Assembly: GCA_023014335.1 (NCBI GenBank)
Contig: JAECYW010000003.1
Coordinates: 3,906,001-3,970,000 of the forward strand
Source of the DNA: Galerina marginata
Lineage: Eukaryota > Basidiomycota > Agaricomycetes > Agaricales > Galerinaceae
DNA: 64,000 nt
Direction of reading: 5' to 3'
The notes below the pieces were generated by a model. That model searched no databases. It was not told the DNA's origin and worked only from the letters and a program-made list of their open reading frames with translations. Below, one piece after another: positions 1 through 10,720 of the stretch; the first letter of the stretch is position 1; the number at the start of each line of letters is the position of its first letter. A program made the position numbers and the translations under genes.

Positions 1-261
1 TTACTGTTTACATGCATATTGTGTGTAGGGTAATGTGGGAGGGACAGATGCAATGCAATGCGTCGCGTGTCCGTCTCTGTCCGTTCGGCGTTTCTAGGTA
101 TTTGGAAACTCCTTTCGACGACACATGCATTAGCCAAAGACTTCAATGGCGTGGAACTCGTGAACTATGACCCTCAGACAAGCAGGATGTACAATGACCT
201 CAAAACTCGGATGGCGAAGCGAGCATTGCCTTCGCAGATTGCGGTTACCTAGTACCTTGTT

Positions 262-558
262 GGAGACCACGCCCACGACATCATACGCCACGACATCATA
301 CGCCGCGCCGCGGATGTTGTGCTCGAGACGCTCAAGAACGACAACACGAAGGATCTGAACAAGAAAAAGGAGGTCAAGGAGGTTGTCGGGTCCATCTCGA
401 ACGAGCAGTTCTCCCAGCTCGTTGATCTGTCCAAGAGGATCACGGACTACAACCCGGACGATTCTCCAACTGGCTTGGTTACTGTGTCTCAGTCTGTTCG
501 AAGTATACCCGGCCTCTCTGGTTGGACCTACGGCACCATCTCGTCGCTCGTACGTATT
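262..558 (+). pseudogene. BRR2 N-terminal fragment (copy 1)
   Basis: The plus-strand translation contains VLETLKND, then a lysine-rich stretch, then FSQLVDLSKRITDYN. This matches the N-terminal region of BRR2/SNRNP200, the U5 snRNP DExD/H helicase that unwinds U4/U6 in the spliceosome. Upstream a short DNA stretch is repeated in tandem, giving HDIIRHDII. Downstream of ITDYN the frame passes into LSGWTYGTISSLV, which resembles the extreme N-terminus of BRR2, so segment order is scrambled. No helicase motifs follow. It is a gene fragment, not a complete gene. The family call is good; that it is a pseudogene is inferred from truncation and scrambling. Confidence 0.72.
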
Positions 559-1000
559 TGACCACTTGTTTAAACACCCCATTTTGAGGATGAATTGTTA
601 GATACTTGGCTTCGATGAATGATGCATGGAAGCTTATTTATGAACGCAGAGTTATAAGAAAGAGGAAAGGATCAGAGTATCATTCAGGACGAGGAGGGGA
701 CACACCTGCATCGACGGAAGGTATGACATCCCGAATCCCGGTCTACCTTCTGATCCTGACGGAATTGTAGGTGAAGCTTTGAAAATTTGAAGATCCATTC
801 GTTTTCGAACACCTTACTATAATAATACTTGGAAACAATATATATACCTACTTAGATTCCATGTATTCCCCATCTCCTTTCCTCTTCTTTTCTCTTCAAA
901 CCCTTTTCGTTTTCATCATCCCCCAGCATCTCGAAGTCGACGATGACGACAGCGCATATATTCACAAGTTGGTACATTTTGTCCATCCTACATAGTCCGT
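262..1000. repeat. Left arm of BRR2-containing inverted duplication
   Basis: This stretch, including the BRR2 fragment and the following 400 bp of non-coding DNA, recurs in reverse complement at about 3310-4020. Shared landmarks are the VLETLKND block, the segment reading RKRKGSEYHSGR when translated, and a conserved TATATA tract near 838. The copies have drifted substantially. The central spacer is about 2.3 kb. Confidence 0.7.
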
Positions 1001-1414
1001 GCACTTGACCTTTGCTCACGTTCTGGCCGACCTAGGCAGGTGCCTTCTCTTTTGCCTAATATATCTAGCGGACGAGCACAGTAGAATGTCAGTAAATAAA
1101 GGAAGCATTGACTTGGCAAAAATACCGACGAAACTTGAGGAGAAGTTGAGGATGGTATGCTCAGAAGCACCGAAGAATTCTATGGGGGGTATACTGAGCG
1201 CAGGGCCACAAAAATAAATCGAGAGAACGACATACCGTCCAGCAGGCTGCTACACGAAAACCATATCGGCAACAAGATCAAAACCTAGAATGGAAATAAG
1301 ATACAAAAGATTGACAGACAAAGAAGAACATACCGTCAAGCCTCAGATGCGAGACATATGCCAGCAGTAACACATTCACATTCACCGCCGGCTCCTCTTA
1401 ACCGGGATTGGCAA

Positions 1415-1990
1415 CTACTCCAGCAGCTTGACCAGCTCGAGCTTCTCCTGGCGCAGCGGCAGCAGCTTAAACTCGTTCGACAGCGCGAACACCCTGAAGA
1501 GCTCCAGTGCTGGCAAAGTGGCGGTGTCGGCGGGTTTTTGGATGAGGCCAGCGTCGTCGTCTTGGTAGTCGGCGCCGACGCCGTAGAGGGCAGGCGAGCG
1601 GAGTATGCGGAAGTACCTGCAAGGCATCTAATTGGGTTCAAAAATATTGAAGGACAAGAAAATGACTTACAAATAGGTATACCCTAACCACTGCACCGCC
1701 TCGTCCCGAATCCTGACAGTACCCAACACAATCTTCGAGTTCAAATTGTCCGCCAACTTCGCCACAGACTCGCTCTCGATAGGGAGTTGCTGGTTCGGGT
1801 GTGGATGATTAAAAAAAGGGGGTGATCAGGCCATAAACAACATCTGATGAAATAATGTTCATTAGAGAGGGCGAGAATTAGAACCAAAGCAGATCATGCT
1901 TACCTGCTGCAACTCGTCGTAACCTAGGCTAACAATGCTTCAATAGCATCAAGATACTTCATTGTTACGGCTCCCCGATCTCCCGCCAGC
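1415..1990 (-). pseudogene. BRR2 middle fragment (helicase/Sec63 region)
   Basis: Reading the minus strand gives DELQQ, an intron-like gap with GT...AG, then [26 protein letters not shown], a second small intron, RILRSPALYGVG, and then FRVFALSNEFKLLPLRQEK. These match, in order, the end of a BRR2 helicase cassette, the winged-helix region and the start of a Sec63 unit. Between ALIQKPAD and the FRVFALSNEFK block the normal family sequence (several dozen residues) is missing, indicating an internal deletion. Introns look normal, so this is a genomic rearrangement and not a retrocopy. It lies on the opposite strand from the fragments at 262-558 and 6203-6960. Confidence 0.78.
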
Positions 1991-2279
1991 CCGGTCCATC
2001 GTCAAGTTAAATTCGGGCAGCTTTCGGCAGCACGAGCAGCGGACGGGGCCAGACCTGCTATGGATGAGAGCTGCTTGACTATACATTCGACGCCTGCTTG
2101 GGTTGGAGGTGCGGAGGGCCGGAGGGCGACATACCCAGGCTGTTAGTCAACAGACGGGTAGGAGTCTGGGCTTCCATTTGTTGCCGCCCTCGCCTTCCTA
2201 CCGGAGACGGTCGGTGTGTTGAGCAGGGCTGAGAGTGGACGGCGTTAGAGATATGGGTGACGGTGGAGAGAAAATATGA

Positions 2280-3350
2280 CTACGTACCGAGCTTACAGAG
2301 GTTCAGGCCTGGGAACAGCCACATCAGCCATTTGTAGTCGCCGCCGCTGCAATGTTGCTCGTAACGGAGGGTGAACACATGCAGGATGAGGCGCCAGGCA
2401 CCAAGAAAGGAAAGGAGAGACGAAGTAACGCCGTCTCGCCTTGCTAAAAGGTGCATGTTATGTTGACAACGTTGACCCTCACTTGACCGTTGGCGGGTAA
2501 ATTCACATTCATTGTAGGTCCGCATAGAACTGCAACAAGGTCAACAAGTCAGCAAACGTAACGAAACGAAGTAACCACCAACCCACACATAAACACGGAT
2601 AGATGAGAGCTGCCTAGGTCGGCAAGAGCGTCAGAGCGCGAAGGATGGACAAATCGTACCAACTCATGGGTATATGGGCCCTCTGCCACCGCCATCGTCG
2701 ACTTCAATAAGCTCGGAGAGGTTGATTTCGTGAGCCAAGCGGGACCAGAGGGTGAATAGGAATCAGGATGATGCTTCGAATCTCGATATCACTCCTTGCC
2801 CTGCTCCGTTTCTGAGATCCAGGTGCGTCGAGTATGTCCTTCGTTCTGGATGGTATTTTGATCCTGTCGACTTTCAGAGACAAGGACGGTGGTGGAGAGC
2901 ATACGTGCTGGATTCCGGCAGCCACCGGCACACCATGATCTTCAGGTCTGAGGACAGCGAGTTCGACTAGTTGTACAGTCGTCGTCGTCGTCGTCGCAGC
3001 CCTGTTGGCCGTAACGGAAGGGCCAGGAAACCAAGAAAAGAAAGCTAAAAAAGACAAAGTGGCGCCGTCTCTTGGCGCTGGATGGTTCGAAGTGCGTTGA
3101 CACTGTTAACCCTCACTTGATCGTTGACCATTAGCGGGTGTATTTGCATTCTCTATAGGTCTGCATCGAACTGTAAGGAGGTCAACAAGTTAGCAAACGA
3201 TTTACAAAACGAAACAAAGGACGAACGATCCACACACGCAAACACAGACAGAAGAGAATACACCGGCCTAGGGCGGTGAGAGCGTCAGCACGAGTCAAGC
3301 GTGCGGTGAATGGGCGAATCGTACCATTGACAACTTGTGGGTATATGCGC
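2280..3350. repeat. Two diverged direct repeats, about 410 bp each
   Basis: The segment at about 2280-2690 recurs in the same orientation at about 2935-3350. Shared blocks in order are a stretch with CCAAGAAA, GCGCCGTCTC/ACGCCGTCTC, AACCCTCACTTGA, GGTCAACAAGT and GGGTATATG. A third, more diverged relative of the first part is at about 5830-6010 (GCCGCCG...TGTTTGCTCGT...ACCAAGAAAG). No protein was recognised in either strand. Confidence 0.6.
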
Positions 3351-4020
3351 CGTCGTCATCGTCGACTTTGAGAGGTTTGGGAAGGTTGACCAGAACGAAC
3401 AAGGGCTTGAAGAGAAAAGAAGGAGAAGAGAGGAGACGGGAAGACCTCGAATCCTGTAGGTATATATATTGTTTCCAAATCCCATTATAGTAAGATGTTC
3501 GAGAACGAATGGAGTCAAAACCTACAATTCCGTCAGGATCAGAAGGTAGGATTTGAAGTGATGTCATACCTTCCGAAGCTCTGTTTCTGAGATCCTGGTC
3601 TCCTCCTCGCCCTGAATGATACTCTGATCCTTTCCTCTTTCTTACAACTCTGCGTTCATCAATAAACTTATATGCATCATTCATCGAAGCCAGGTATCTA
3701 ACAATGCATCCTCAGAATGGGGTATTTAACAAGTGGTCAAGGACATACGAGCGACGAGATGGTGCCGTAGGTCCAACCGGAGAGGCCAGGTATACCTCGA
3801 CCAGACTGAGACACAGAAAACGAGCCCGTTGGAGAATCGTCCGGGTTGTAGTTCGTGATCTTCTAGGACAGGTCAACGAGCTGGGAGAACTACTCGCTCG
3901 AGACGAGCCCGAGAACCTCCTCAACCTCCTTTTTCTTGTCAAAATCCTTCATGTTTTCGTTCTTGAGCATCTCGAGCACAGCATCCGCGGCGCTGTGTAC
4001 GATATAGGCCTGGTCTCCAA
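3310..4020. repeat. Right arm of BRR2-containing inverted duplication
   Basis: Reverse-complement partner of 262-1000. It carries the BRR2 fragment of the minus strand and the adjoining non-coding segment. An in-frame stop is present here and not in the left copy, so the two have evolved independently since duplication. Confidence 0.7.
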
Positions 4021-4396
4021 GCAAGGTATGGACCCCCGACAAGAAGAGCTCCTAAACCTGGCGAGTCTCCGCTGTCCGAGGACGCTATATCAAGCCATCA
4101 ATATCCTGAGTCGCTTTGATGGTATCCGCATAGCCAGAACCAGAAGATTCGCCCACCGCCGTTTTGTCCTCCTTCTTATCGAGAACCCCGGACCCCATAG
4201 GATCGATTCGACAAGCAGAAGAAACTGGAGCGCCATCTTGATCTAGTTCCTTGTCCGGCCGTGGTAAAGCTGCCCCGTGTGTTGTCAACACCAGCGACGA
4301 GATGGCCCCGTCCTTGTACCCGAAAAAGTCAGGTCTTCCTCGGCCAGATATAGTGAGATGGTGGTAAGAAGAGAAAAAGTGTACCGAGTCGAACAC
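3712..4396 (-). pseudogene. BRR2 N-terminus (copy 2), with in-frame stops
   Basis: From about 4350 downward the minus strand reads FFGYKDGAISSLVL, then LPRPDKE, DGAPVSSACRIDPM. This matches the conserved start of BRR2 (SGYKYGA.SSLVL, LPRRDKE.DGAP, RIDP). It continues after a gap with ADAVLEMLKNENMKDFDKKK and EVLGLVSSE, followed by a TAG stop before FSQLVDLS and another stop. This is the only copy here that keeps the true N-terminus in the correct order. The stops and the absence of all helicase motifs downstream mark it as a pseudogene. It is head-to-head with the EZH2 fragment starting at 4684. Confidence 0.78.
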
Positions 4397-4683
4397 CTGG
4401 ACTCGAGTCTCGCGTCTGCGAATTCTTGTTGATTATGTAATTTCTAGTCGCACAAACTTGGTCGCGGTCATGACTTTGCTATCTAATAACTTGTTCTCCT
4501 CCCTACCCAAGACGCGTTATATGTCTATTAACCTATCGACTATCCATTTGTAACAGACTGGAGAACAAAAATGCACGCGATATGCGCGTCCTAACTTGTT
4601 CATACCGCATCTCCAATCACAAACGTCCAAACGTCCAAACGAACTTTCTCCGGATCCCAACTGGAGCAGCGGAAGACAAATCA
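4397..4683. promoter_or_regulatory. Divergent BRR2/EZH2 intergenic region (copy 1)
   Basis: This lies between the minus-strand BRR2 start and the plus-strand EZH2 start. It matches 10392-10620 in reverse complement: shared blocks include GACGCGTTATATGTCTA, TAACTTGTTCTCCT, CGCGATAT.CGCG and GCATCTCCAATC. Conservation of these blocks between diverged copies suggests they include promoter elements. That is inference; no factor site was identified. Confidence 0.55.
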
Positions 4684-5010
4684 ATGGTCCCAGCCTCTCA
4701 AGAAGAGATCTACGAAATTTTCGCCGACTCAATCGACTTTGTGAAACTGACCTACATGCCTGTATTTAATTACTATTTTTATGGGACTACAAACATTCCT
4801 AACAAACCATCATTCGCCTCCTGCTCATAAGCACCCCCTCGTCTCCTGCGGCCAGCCCAACTCCCAATCTCAAGGTCCTCGCTGAATTATGCATGATCAT
4901 ATTACGAGTACGACGGCTGCCAACCCTCGTCATCGTCGTCCTCAAAACGGCACTTCATTCCACCATCAAGACATCTGATATCCTCCGCCCGCTAGTATCG
5001 CCGGCAGAAA
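4684..5010 (+). pseudogene. EZH2/KMT6 N-terminal fragment
   Basis: The plus strand reads MVPASQEEIYEIFADSIDF, matching MVPDSQEETYEIPPDSIDL at the start of the EZH2-like gene on the minus strand (10391 down). DNA similarity continues to about 5010 (GAATTATGCA, AAAACGGCAC, ATCTGATATCCTC), but reading frames are broken and the WDQEH region is altered. It is a decayed inverted copy of the first exon. Only this N-terminal part is present. Confidence 0.7.
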
Positions 5011-6202
5011 TCCCTCCAATTCATACAGGTCAAATTTACGATTCCGTCTGATTTTTCATACCCCTCCGACGCCTTGTCTGCTTCCTTTCACCTATTTTCG
5101 CCGGACAAGCTATCTTTCAACCTTGTCGCCAGTCCACATTCTTGTCCTCCTAGCCGGACGGCTACAAGGCGACGACAGCACCAGCCCTCCTTCGCACCCG
5201 CACCCTGGCCCTCTTCCCGTCGTAATCCTAGAGCTGGATTGAAGAATATACAAGGCCGTGGCGGATCGCATGGCTGGCTGACCTTGCTGTCAAGGTAAGT
5301 AACAGTTCATTGGGATTCAAATACTTGCTTACCTTGTTTCTAGCTCCTCCTCGTCTAGCCGCAGTTGACTCCTGTCCTGCGTGAAGATAACTTCGATAGA
5401 TATCACGAGAACGGAGCGCAACTCGCTATGGAACCGCGTTCGTAGTTCTGGGCGCATGGGTAAGTAGCGGCTCATCAGTATAAAATGTTTACTTACATCG
5501 TTTTTAGAATTTTTCAGAAGTTTAAACTCACGCAGCTCCATGCCTGCCACCTCGTCCTTTCGTGCCAATATTCAAGCTGCAGCCAAGCCACCTTGAGAAC
5601 CAGTTAAACCAGGCCAGAACGAAACGAAACCATCATCGAACCCACCCTCGACCCAGCTGCCTTTATCGTCGACCTCAATTCACCCACCCACTCAACATGC
5701 CATCCTCGCCCTCTGCCAGCGACTGGGAAAGGCCGCGCTCACTTTCGGCACACAGACAACGGTCTCGATTTTATCCAATCGTCATCGCCGCTGCTGCTGC
5801 CATTTTCATATCGTCGTAGATCCGATGAGGAGCCGGTCTGCGAGGGGCTAGTGCTGAGGAGAAGGACAGGTGGTTCAGAGGAAAGCGGGAGAACATACCG
5901 AGGCTGTATACCGTCAGGCTCCAATCGCCGCCGTCGCCTCCGCTACTGCCATGTTTGCTCGTCACAGATGGGAGATGCAAGCCCAGAGACCAAGAAAGCT
6001 AAGGCGAGTCTGAGGGCATGAACAACACCGCGGGAGGCTCAGGCCCCGGCGGAGAGGGCATACTCTACACACCGGATCTGAGAAGCCACCGCCATCGCCG
6101 TCGAGGCTATCGAGAAAAAAACAGCTTGCTATGGTCAGTTTTACTGTATGTTTCCTTCCAATTACCATTGCTAAATGATAGGGTTTTAGGATGTTCTGAC
6201 GT
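5011..6202. other. Rearranged DNA without a recognisable gene
   Basis: Several good splice-site pairs occur on the plus strand (for example GGTAAGTAAC near 5295 and TTTCTAG near 5343), so pieces of split genes are probably present, but no family could be recognised. A diverged relative of the repeat at 2280-2440 occupies about 5830-6010. Confidence 0.4.
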
Positions 6203-6960
6203 GGACGTACTTCTACAAGAGAATGTCCGAAAACCTCAACTACATACTATAACCTTTACGAGGTCCTCAATTCTCTCTCCGCTTACGTTGGCGTCATGTC
6301 GTCGAATACATGGTTGAATACTCTCGGTGCGATGGATCTTTCGCAGATGTGCGCCCAAGCTATGTGGGAAACCGATTCGCCATTGAAGCAGATTCCGCAC
6401 TGGTGTAAGCTCTTGTGTGTTTCGTCGTCGTTCCAAACTAATCAGTTTTCTTCCTCGACGCAGACATTCGAGTCTGTGTACGATGTCATGGAGGTGGAGG
6501 ACGACCAACGCAATGATTTACTGAAGATATCTTCCGCTCAGGTGTAAGTGTTTAACTATCAATTATTCATATCGATCCCTGATAGAACCTCTCAGGCGAG
6601 GCGTTGCCACCTTCTTCAACTCGTACCCAACTCTCAACGTTTCTCATGAGGTCGTCAAAAGAGAGTACACCGCTGGCTCATCCATCTTCCAGAAGGTGAC
6701 ATTGGCTCGCGATATCGATGAAGGCGATCAAAGCGATCAAACAGTCGTCGCACCATTCTACCCACTGAAAAGGCTCGCCAACTGGTGGCTCGTCGTTGGC
6801 GATCCTGCCACCCGCCAGCTGCTCGTCATCAAGTGCGTTACCGTCACGAAGAGCCCTGCTACCAAACTCGGATCCTGGCTGCCAAAAGGCAAATGTGATT
6901 TACCTCCAGGAGAGGAAAGCGCATTGTATTTTGCAGATGATCCTCCTTGCTTTCTTGTAA
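6203..6960 (+). pseudogene. BRR2 C-terminal fragment (second Sec63 unit)
   Basis: Spliced in frame with short introns, the plus strand reads NLYEVLNSLSAYVGVMSSNTW, MDLSQMCAQAMWETDSPLKQ, FESVYDVMEVEDDQRNDLL, VATFFNSYPTLNVSHE, then ANWWLVVGDPATRQLLVIK. This is the C-terminal Sec63/FN3 part of BRR2 in the right order. After SWLPKGKCDLPPG the family end is lost; what follows does not match the expected C-terminus. The upstream helicase cassettes are absent on this strand. It is well conserved for an isolated fragment, so it may have separated from a complete gene fairly recently. Confidence 0.78.
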
Positions 6961-7749
6961 TTCATATCATTTGTGATTTTCGTTATTTGATTTCTTTTAA
7001 TCGGCATGACCACCGCTGCATTGCTCCCTCATAAATTTGATAAAACAGACAGAAAAACAAAGAAATCGATTGGATGATGCTATATTATATCTGAGAATGG
7101 TACACAACGTCATGGAGTACTCTATAATACAGATAAGTGAGTGGTACATGGAGAGACATGATTTTGATTCAAAATCCATGCGAGTATCGATATATCGATA
7201 CAAAACGAGGATAGAATTGTTTCCGAAGCGGTACCTAATCTAGGAGACCGCCTTGTATGTCATAGAAAACGAGAGCAAAACCGGCAAGAAAGATGGAGAC
7301 AAGGACGAGATAGAGTGGTCAACAAGGATCATGAAGCTGGTGTCTCGTTTGGCGGCCAAACAACGACGCCATGAGGGCTTCTTCTACGCTTGGCTGCTTG
7401 TCCCAGAATTTGGGGCAGTCTAGAGGGTCGAGATAGATGAGGTGGTTAAGGACGTACCTAAGCTGTTGCTCTTCCTGTGAAAGAGAAATAATCAGATGAA
7501 GTACACGAAACATGAGAAGGTGACACTGACGACAGTGAAAATTTGCAAGTGGTGTTGACACCGCGCTTTGGTCCATGCATTCGTGAAGAAAGAAGGATGT
7601 CATCTCATCTGTGGCATGGGCACAGGCATGAGAAAAGACCGTACGGAGGCTACGAAGGCGTAGCCTGGTTTTCATGTCGAACATCAGTAACAACGCAAAC
7701 ATTTCGAACATCCAGGTCGAGTGATGAAAAATCGCAGTAGGGGGGTTCT
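6961..7749. other. Spacer between BRR2 and EZH2 3' ends, one unknown ORF
   Basis: The region holds AT-rich DNA and one 130-codon minus-strand open frame (7319-7711) with no recognised domain (EEALMASLFGRQTRHQLHDPC at its end). It may be a 3' extension of the EZH2 locus or noise. Confidence 0.35.
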
Positions 7750-10391
7750 ACAAGGTTTGCGTGTTCATTGGGCACAAAATGGTGGGCGGCCTAGAGGACC
7801 AAATACGAACCATGAGTTTGACAACGAGGGGAAGCGTTGATGTTTGGACAGGCCTGCTCCGAACCTCCGAATGCCTCTTCCGCAGTCTTCTTTCTAATCT
7901 CCCCAGAAGATGACTGGGTCGCTGTCGAGCCAGTAGAGAGGGTTGAGGTTGAACACGTAGGAGCGGCCTCGGTGTGTTGCGTGGAAGCTGGAAGTTGTCA
8001 ATACAGAATAAGTCATGGTTGACATCTGGGCCCACTGAGGTTGGGATATATTAGGATTTGGGACTGACTTTCGTGAGTTTACAGTGGGTTCGTGGATCAT
8101 CTCTCCGATATATTCTTTGTTAAAAATGAGTCAAGGTCCTCAGTATCGGAAAAGAAAGGCGAAAGGCATACCTGCGACCAGATCTCGCTCTTGACAGGGT
8201 TCGAGCACAAAGAGGCCCAAGCCCCATTCGCTTTCTCTGACTTCTGTCATCTGCGTTCAATGGCTCAGTATATTTTGTAACGAATTTGGACGGAGAAACG
8301 TGAGGATTGGGAAGACAGACCTTGAATTGTCCCCTCTGAAGTCCTACATTCCTACATAGCGAGGAATTGTGGTCTGATTTTGAAGCATCATCAGCTCCTG
8401 TCGCTTAAACTGAACCAAAAAAAAAGGAAAGAAAAAAAGACGAACCCCTGAAGGAAGGCAATAAAATTCAGTCAATGTAAAGGTGGATAAAGGCCAGGAT
8501 ACTGACCTTGCTTCGCACGGAATGCACACCTCCGGATCGCACTCCGTATGCGCCCTAAAGCACGAACACTTCTTCGTGCCGCATACTCTGCCAGACCGCG
8601 CACAGGTGCAGCCTTTCCACCTCCTCGGGCCTGGTGCACAGAAATAAAACCGAGCATTGAACATTAAAAAGATTAACACAGTATCAACACACGAAGAAGC
8701 GAAGATAGGACCTTACACGTTCTACTGCACCCACACCGCGAGTGGCAATGCGACTTGTTCTTGAAGCATTCGCAGCCCGAGTACGCACTACAAGGGCCTG
8801 TGTGCCGGCAGGGCATGTTTCTGGGCGTTGACTTGTGAGTGGGAAAAGTAGGTATAGGAATATGAGAGACAAATTACGGTGTGAATTCACTTGGCTTTTC
8901 GTCCTCTAGAATTTGAAGTGAGTTAATTAGGATGATAAATAGGGAATCGAGAGCATACCGAATGATCTGTAACTTGAGTAGCTAGACTGTTTTACCCTGT
9001 TCGGTGGCTGGACGGGTGGAGGGTGGGTTAATTGGTATCGATAAATCTGGACGTAATCGTTCTTACTCAGCATCTGCCCGTCAAGCATGAAGAAAAGGAT
9101 GAATGTACTTCACGACAAGGCTTGCGGCATAAAATGGAGAGGTCGCATGGCAAACTGTCCGGCGCGTAACGCAGAGCGGCTGATAGTATTTCAGTTTCTT
9201 TTGTCGTCCAGTATGTACCCTAATAAACAAACAACCTGTTCTACGTTACTGAAAAAATTATAAGGTAAATGTTAAGATGAAGAACTTACGATCGAGTTCG
9301 AACTAGACGAGGCCGTCAGGAAGCAATCCTGTCCGCACGGCGCTATGACGATGTCGGTAGCTTTGATGTGTGGTATTTTAGGAGGGTTCGAGCTTGGGAC
9401 TTGAGCTTTGACGGCTGTGGTCGTTCGTAGGATCAGTACGAGGGTTTGGCTACGTTATTGAGGGAGTGTATAATTACATGTTTCATCGTGCATTGCGCAG
9501 AATCCGGTGAGGCAGTTGAGATTGGCGCAGAAATAGTCCAGGGAGTAGCTGATGATAGAGTCGGGGTTGTCTGGGGTCTTCTGAGGTGGTTGCGGGTTGG
9601 TTTGGAGTGGAGGCCATGGGGGAAAATCTCTGGAGGTGGTGTCAGAATTGCAGGCGTGTACGAACGAGGGGGTACCTACCGTTTGTGGCCTAATTTTTCG
9701 AGGACCTCGCATTCCAGCGGGAGGACCTCTGTTGAGTCAATGTCTGCGGAGGAGAGGCCGTGTTCTGAGAGCAGTCTTCGCATTGATTTGAGGGCTATAA
9801 TTTGCGCTATTTGTCGAAACGTTAAAATGGCGTGGAAAAGGGAGAATATGACAACAGACCATCGGGATCAGCTACGTTTCTCTGCCAGGCAAAATAGTGA
9901 TAGGTCTCGATGTCGGTATTGTAATCGTATGTTTCGTCGTCCGAGAAGGGCATGAACGGCATGTAGTGCGAGTCGTCGCCCACGAGCAGGTTCTGCGAGA
10001 TCGAGGTGCACATGTTATATGACGGATACGGGCTGAGGATATCAGATAGGTCGATGGTGGTCGTGACGGGTGGTATGAGGTGCCGTTTTGATGAGGATGA
10101 CGAGGCTTGGCCGCCGTCGTACGTGTAGTCGGTAATCGTGCATAACTCATCAAGGGCCTTGGGGTCGGCTGGCCTTTTTAACGGTGGTTTTGTCGGTTTG
10201 GGCTGGGCTCGAGGGCGGGCAGATGGGCGGGAAAGGCTGGCGATGGTTTGTTGGGAATGTTCTTGGTCCCATGTGAAATAGCCATTCCATACAGACTCGT
10301 AGGTCTGGATAACAAGGTCAATTGAGTCAGGGGGAATTTCGTAAGTCTCTTCTTGAGAGTCTGGGACCATTGAGATGTCCGGATCCTCCAT
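7750..10391 (-). CDS. EZH2/KMT6-like histone methyltransferase, SET end degenerate
   Basis: This is the Polycomb (PRC2) H3K27 methyltransferase family. Exons read on the minus strand: 10391-9860 (N-terminus, MPFMPFSDDETYD, YFAWQR), 9806-9680 (LLSEHGLSSADIDSTEVLP), 9629-9478 (SLDYFCANLNCLTGFCAMH), then APCGQDCFL, then LSAALRYAPDSLPCDLSILC. The pre-SET CXC domain follows in two exons (CRHTGPCSAYSGCECF; WKGCTCARSGRVCGTKKCSC, ECDPEVCIPC), then CRNVGLQRG, then SET: EWGLGLFVLEPCQ, EYIGEMIHEP, HRGRSYVFNLN. Introns are GT-AG and keep frame. After WLDSD the catalytic RFINHS segment cannot be found in any frame. NINAS is followed by a frame change to VVKLMVR, and stops occur. Either the gene is newly inactivated, or the assembly has errors here. 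Upstream lies the region shared with the BRR2 start in the duplicate copy. Confidence 0.82.
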
Positions 10392-10620
10392 AATTGGAGA
10401 AAATCTGAGAAAATCTGTTTTGAACGGTTGGGGATTGGAGATGCAGTTTGAACAGGCTAAAACGCGTATATCGCGTGTATTTCTGTTCTCCGCTCGCTAC
10501 AAATGGGTAGCCAATAAGTTAGTAGACATATAACGCGTCTTGAGTAGGGAGGAGAACAAGTCAGAGCCATGACCGCGAGTTCCGTATGACTTATGACTTA
10601 GCAATTATATAATCAACAAC
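10392..10620. promoter_or_regulatory. EZH2 upstream region (copy 2 of divergent intergenic)
   Basis: Reverse-complement match to 4397-4683, with TAGACATATAACGCGTC as the strongest block. BRR2 is missing on this side: similarity stops near 10620, where DNA leading to the DUF6535 gene begins. That marks one breakpoint of the rearrangement. Confidence 0.55.
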
Positions 10621-10720
10621 AATTGGACTGGCAGCCGTTCCCAAGTCCTTGTAAAGTGGTACATGATGATCACAACTGTCAATCTGAAATGTGGTGGCTC
10701 GACCTCAAAGGACCTTGCTT

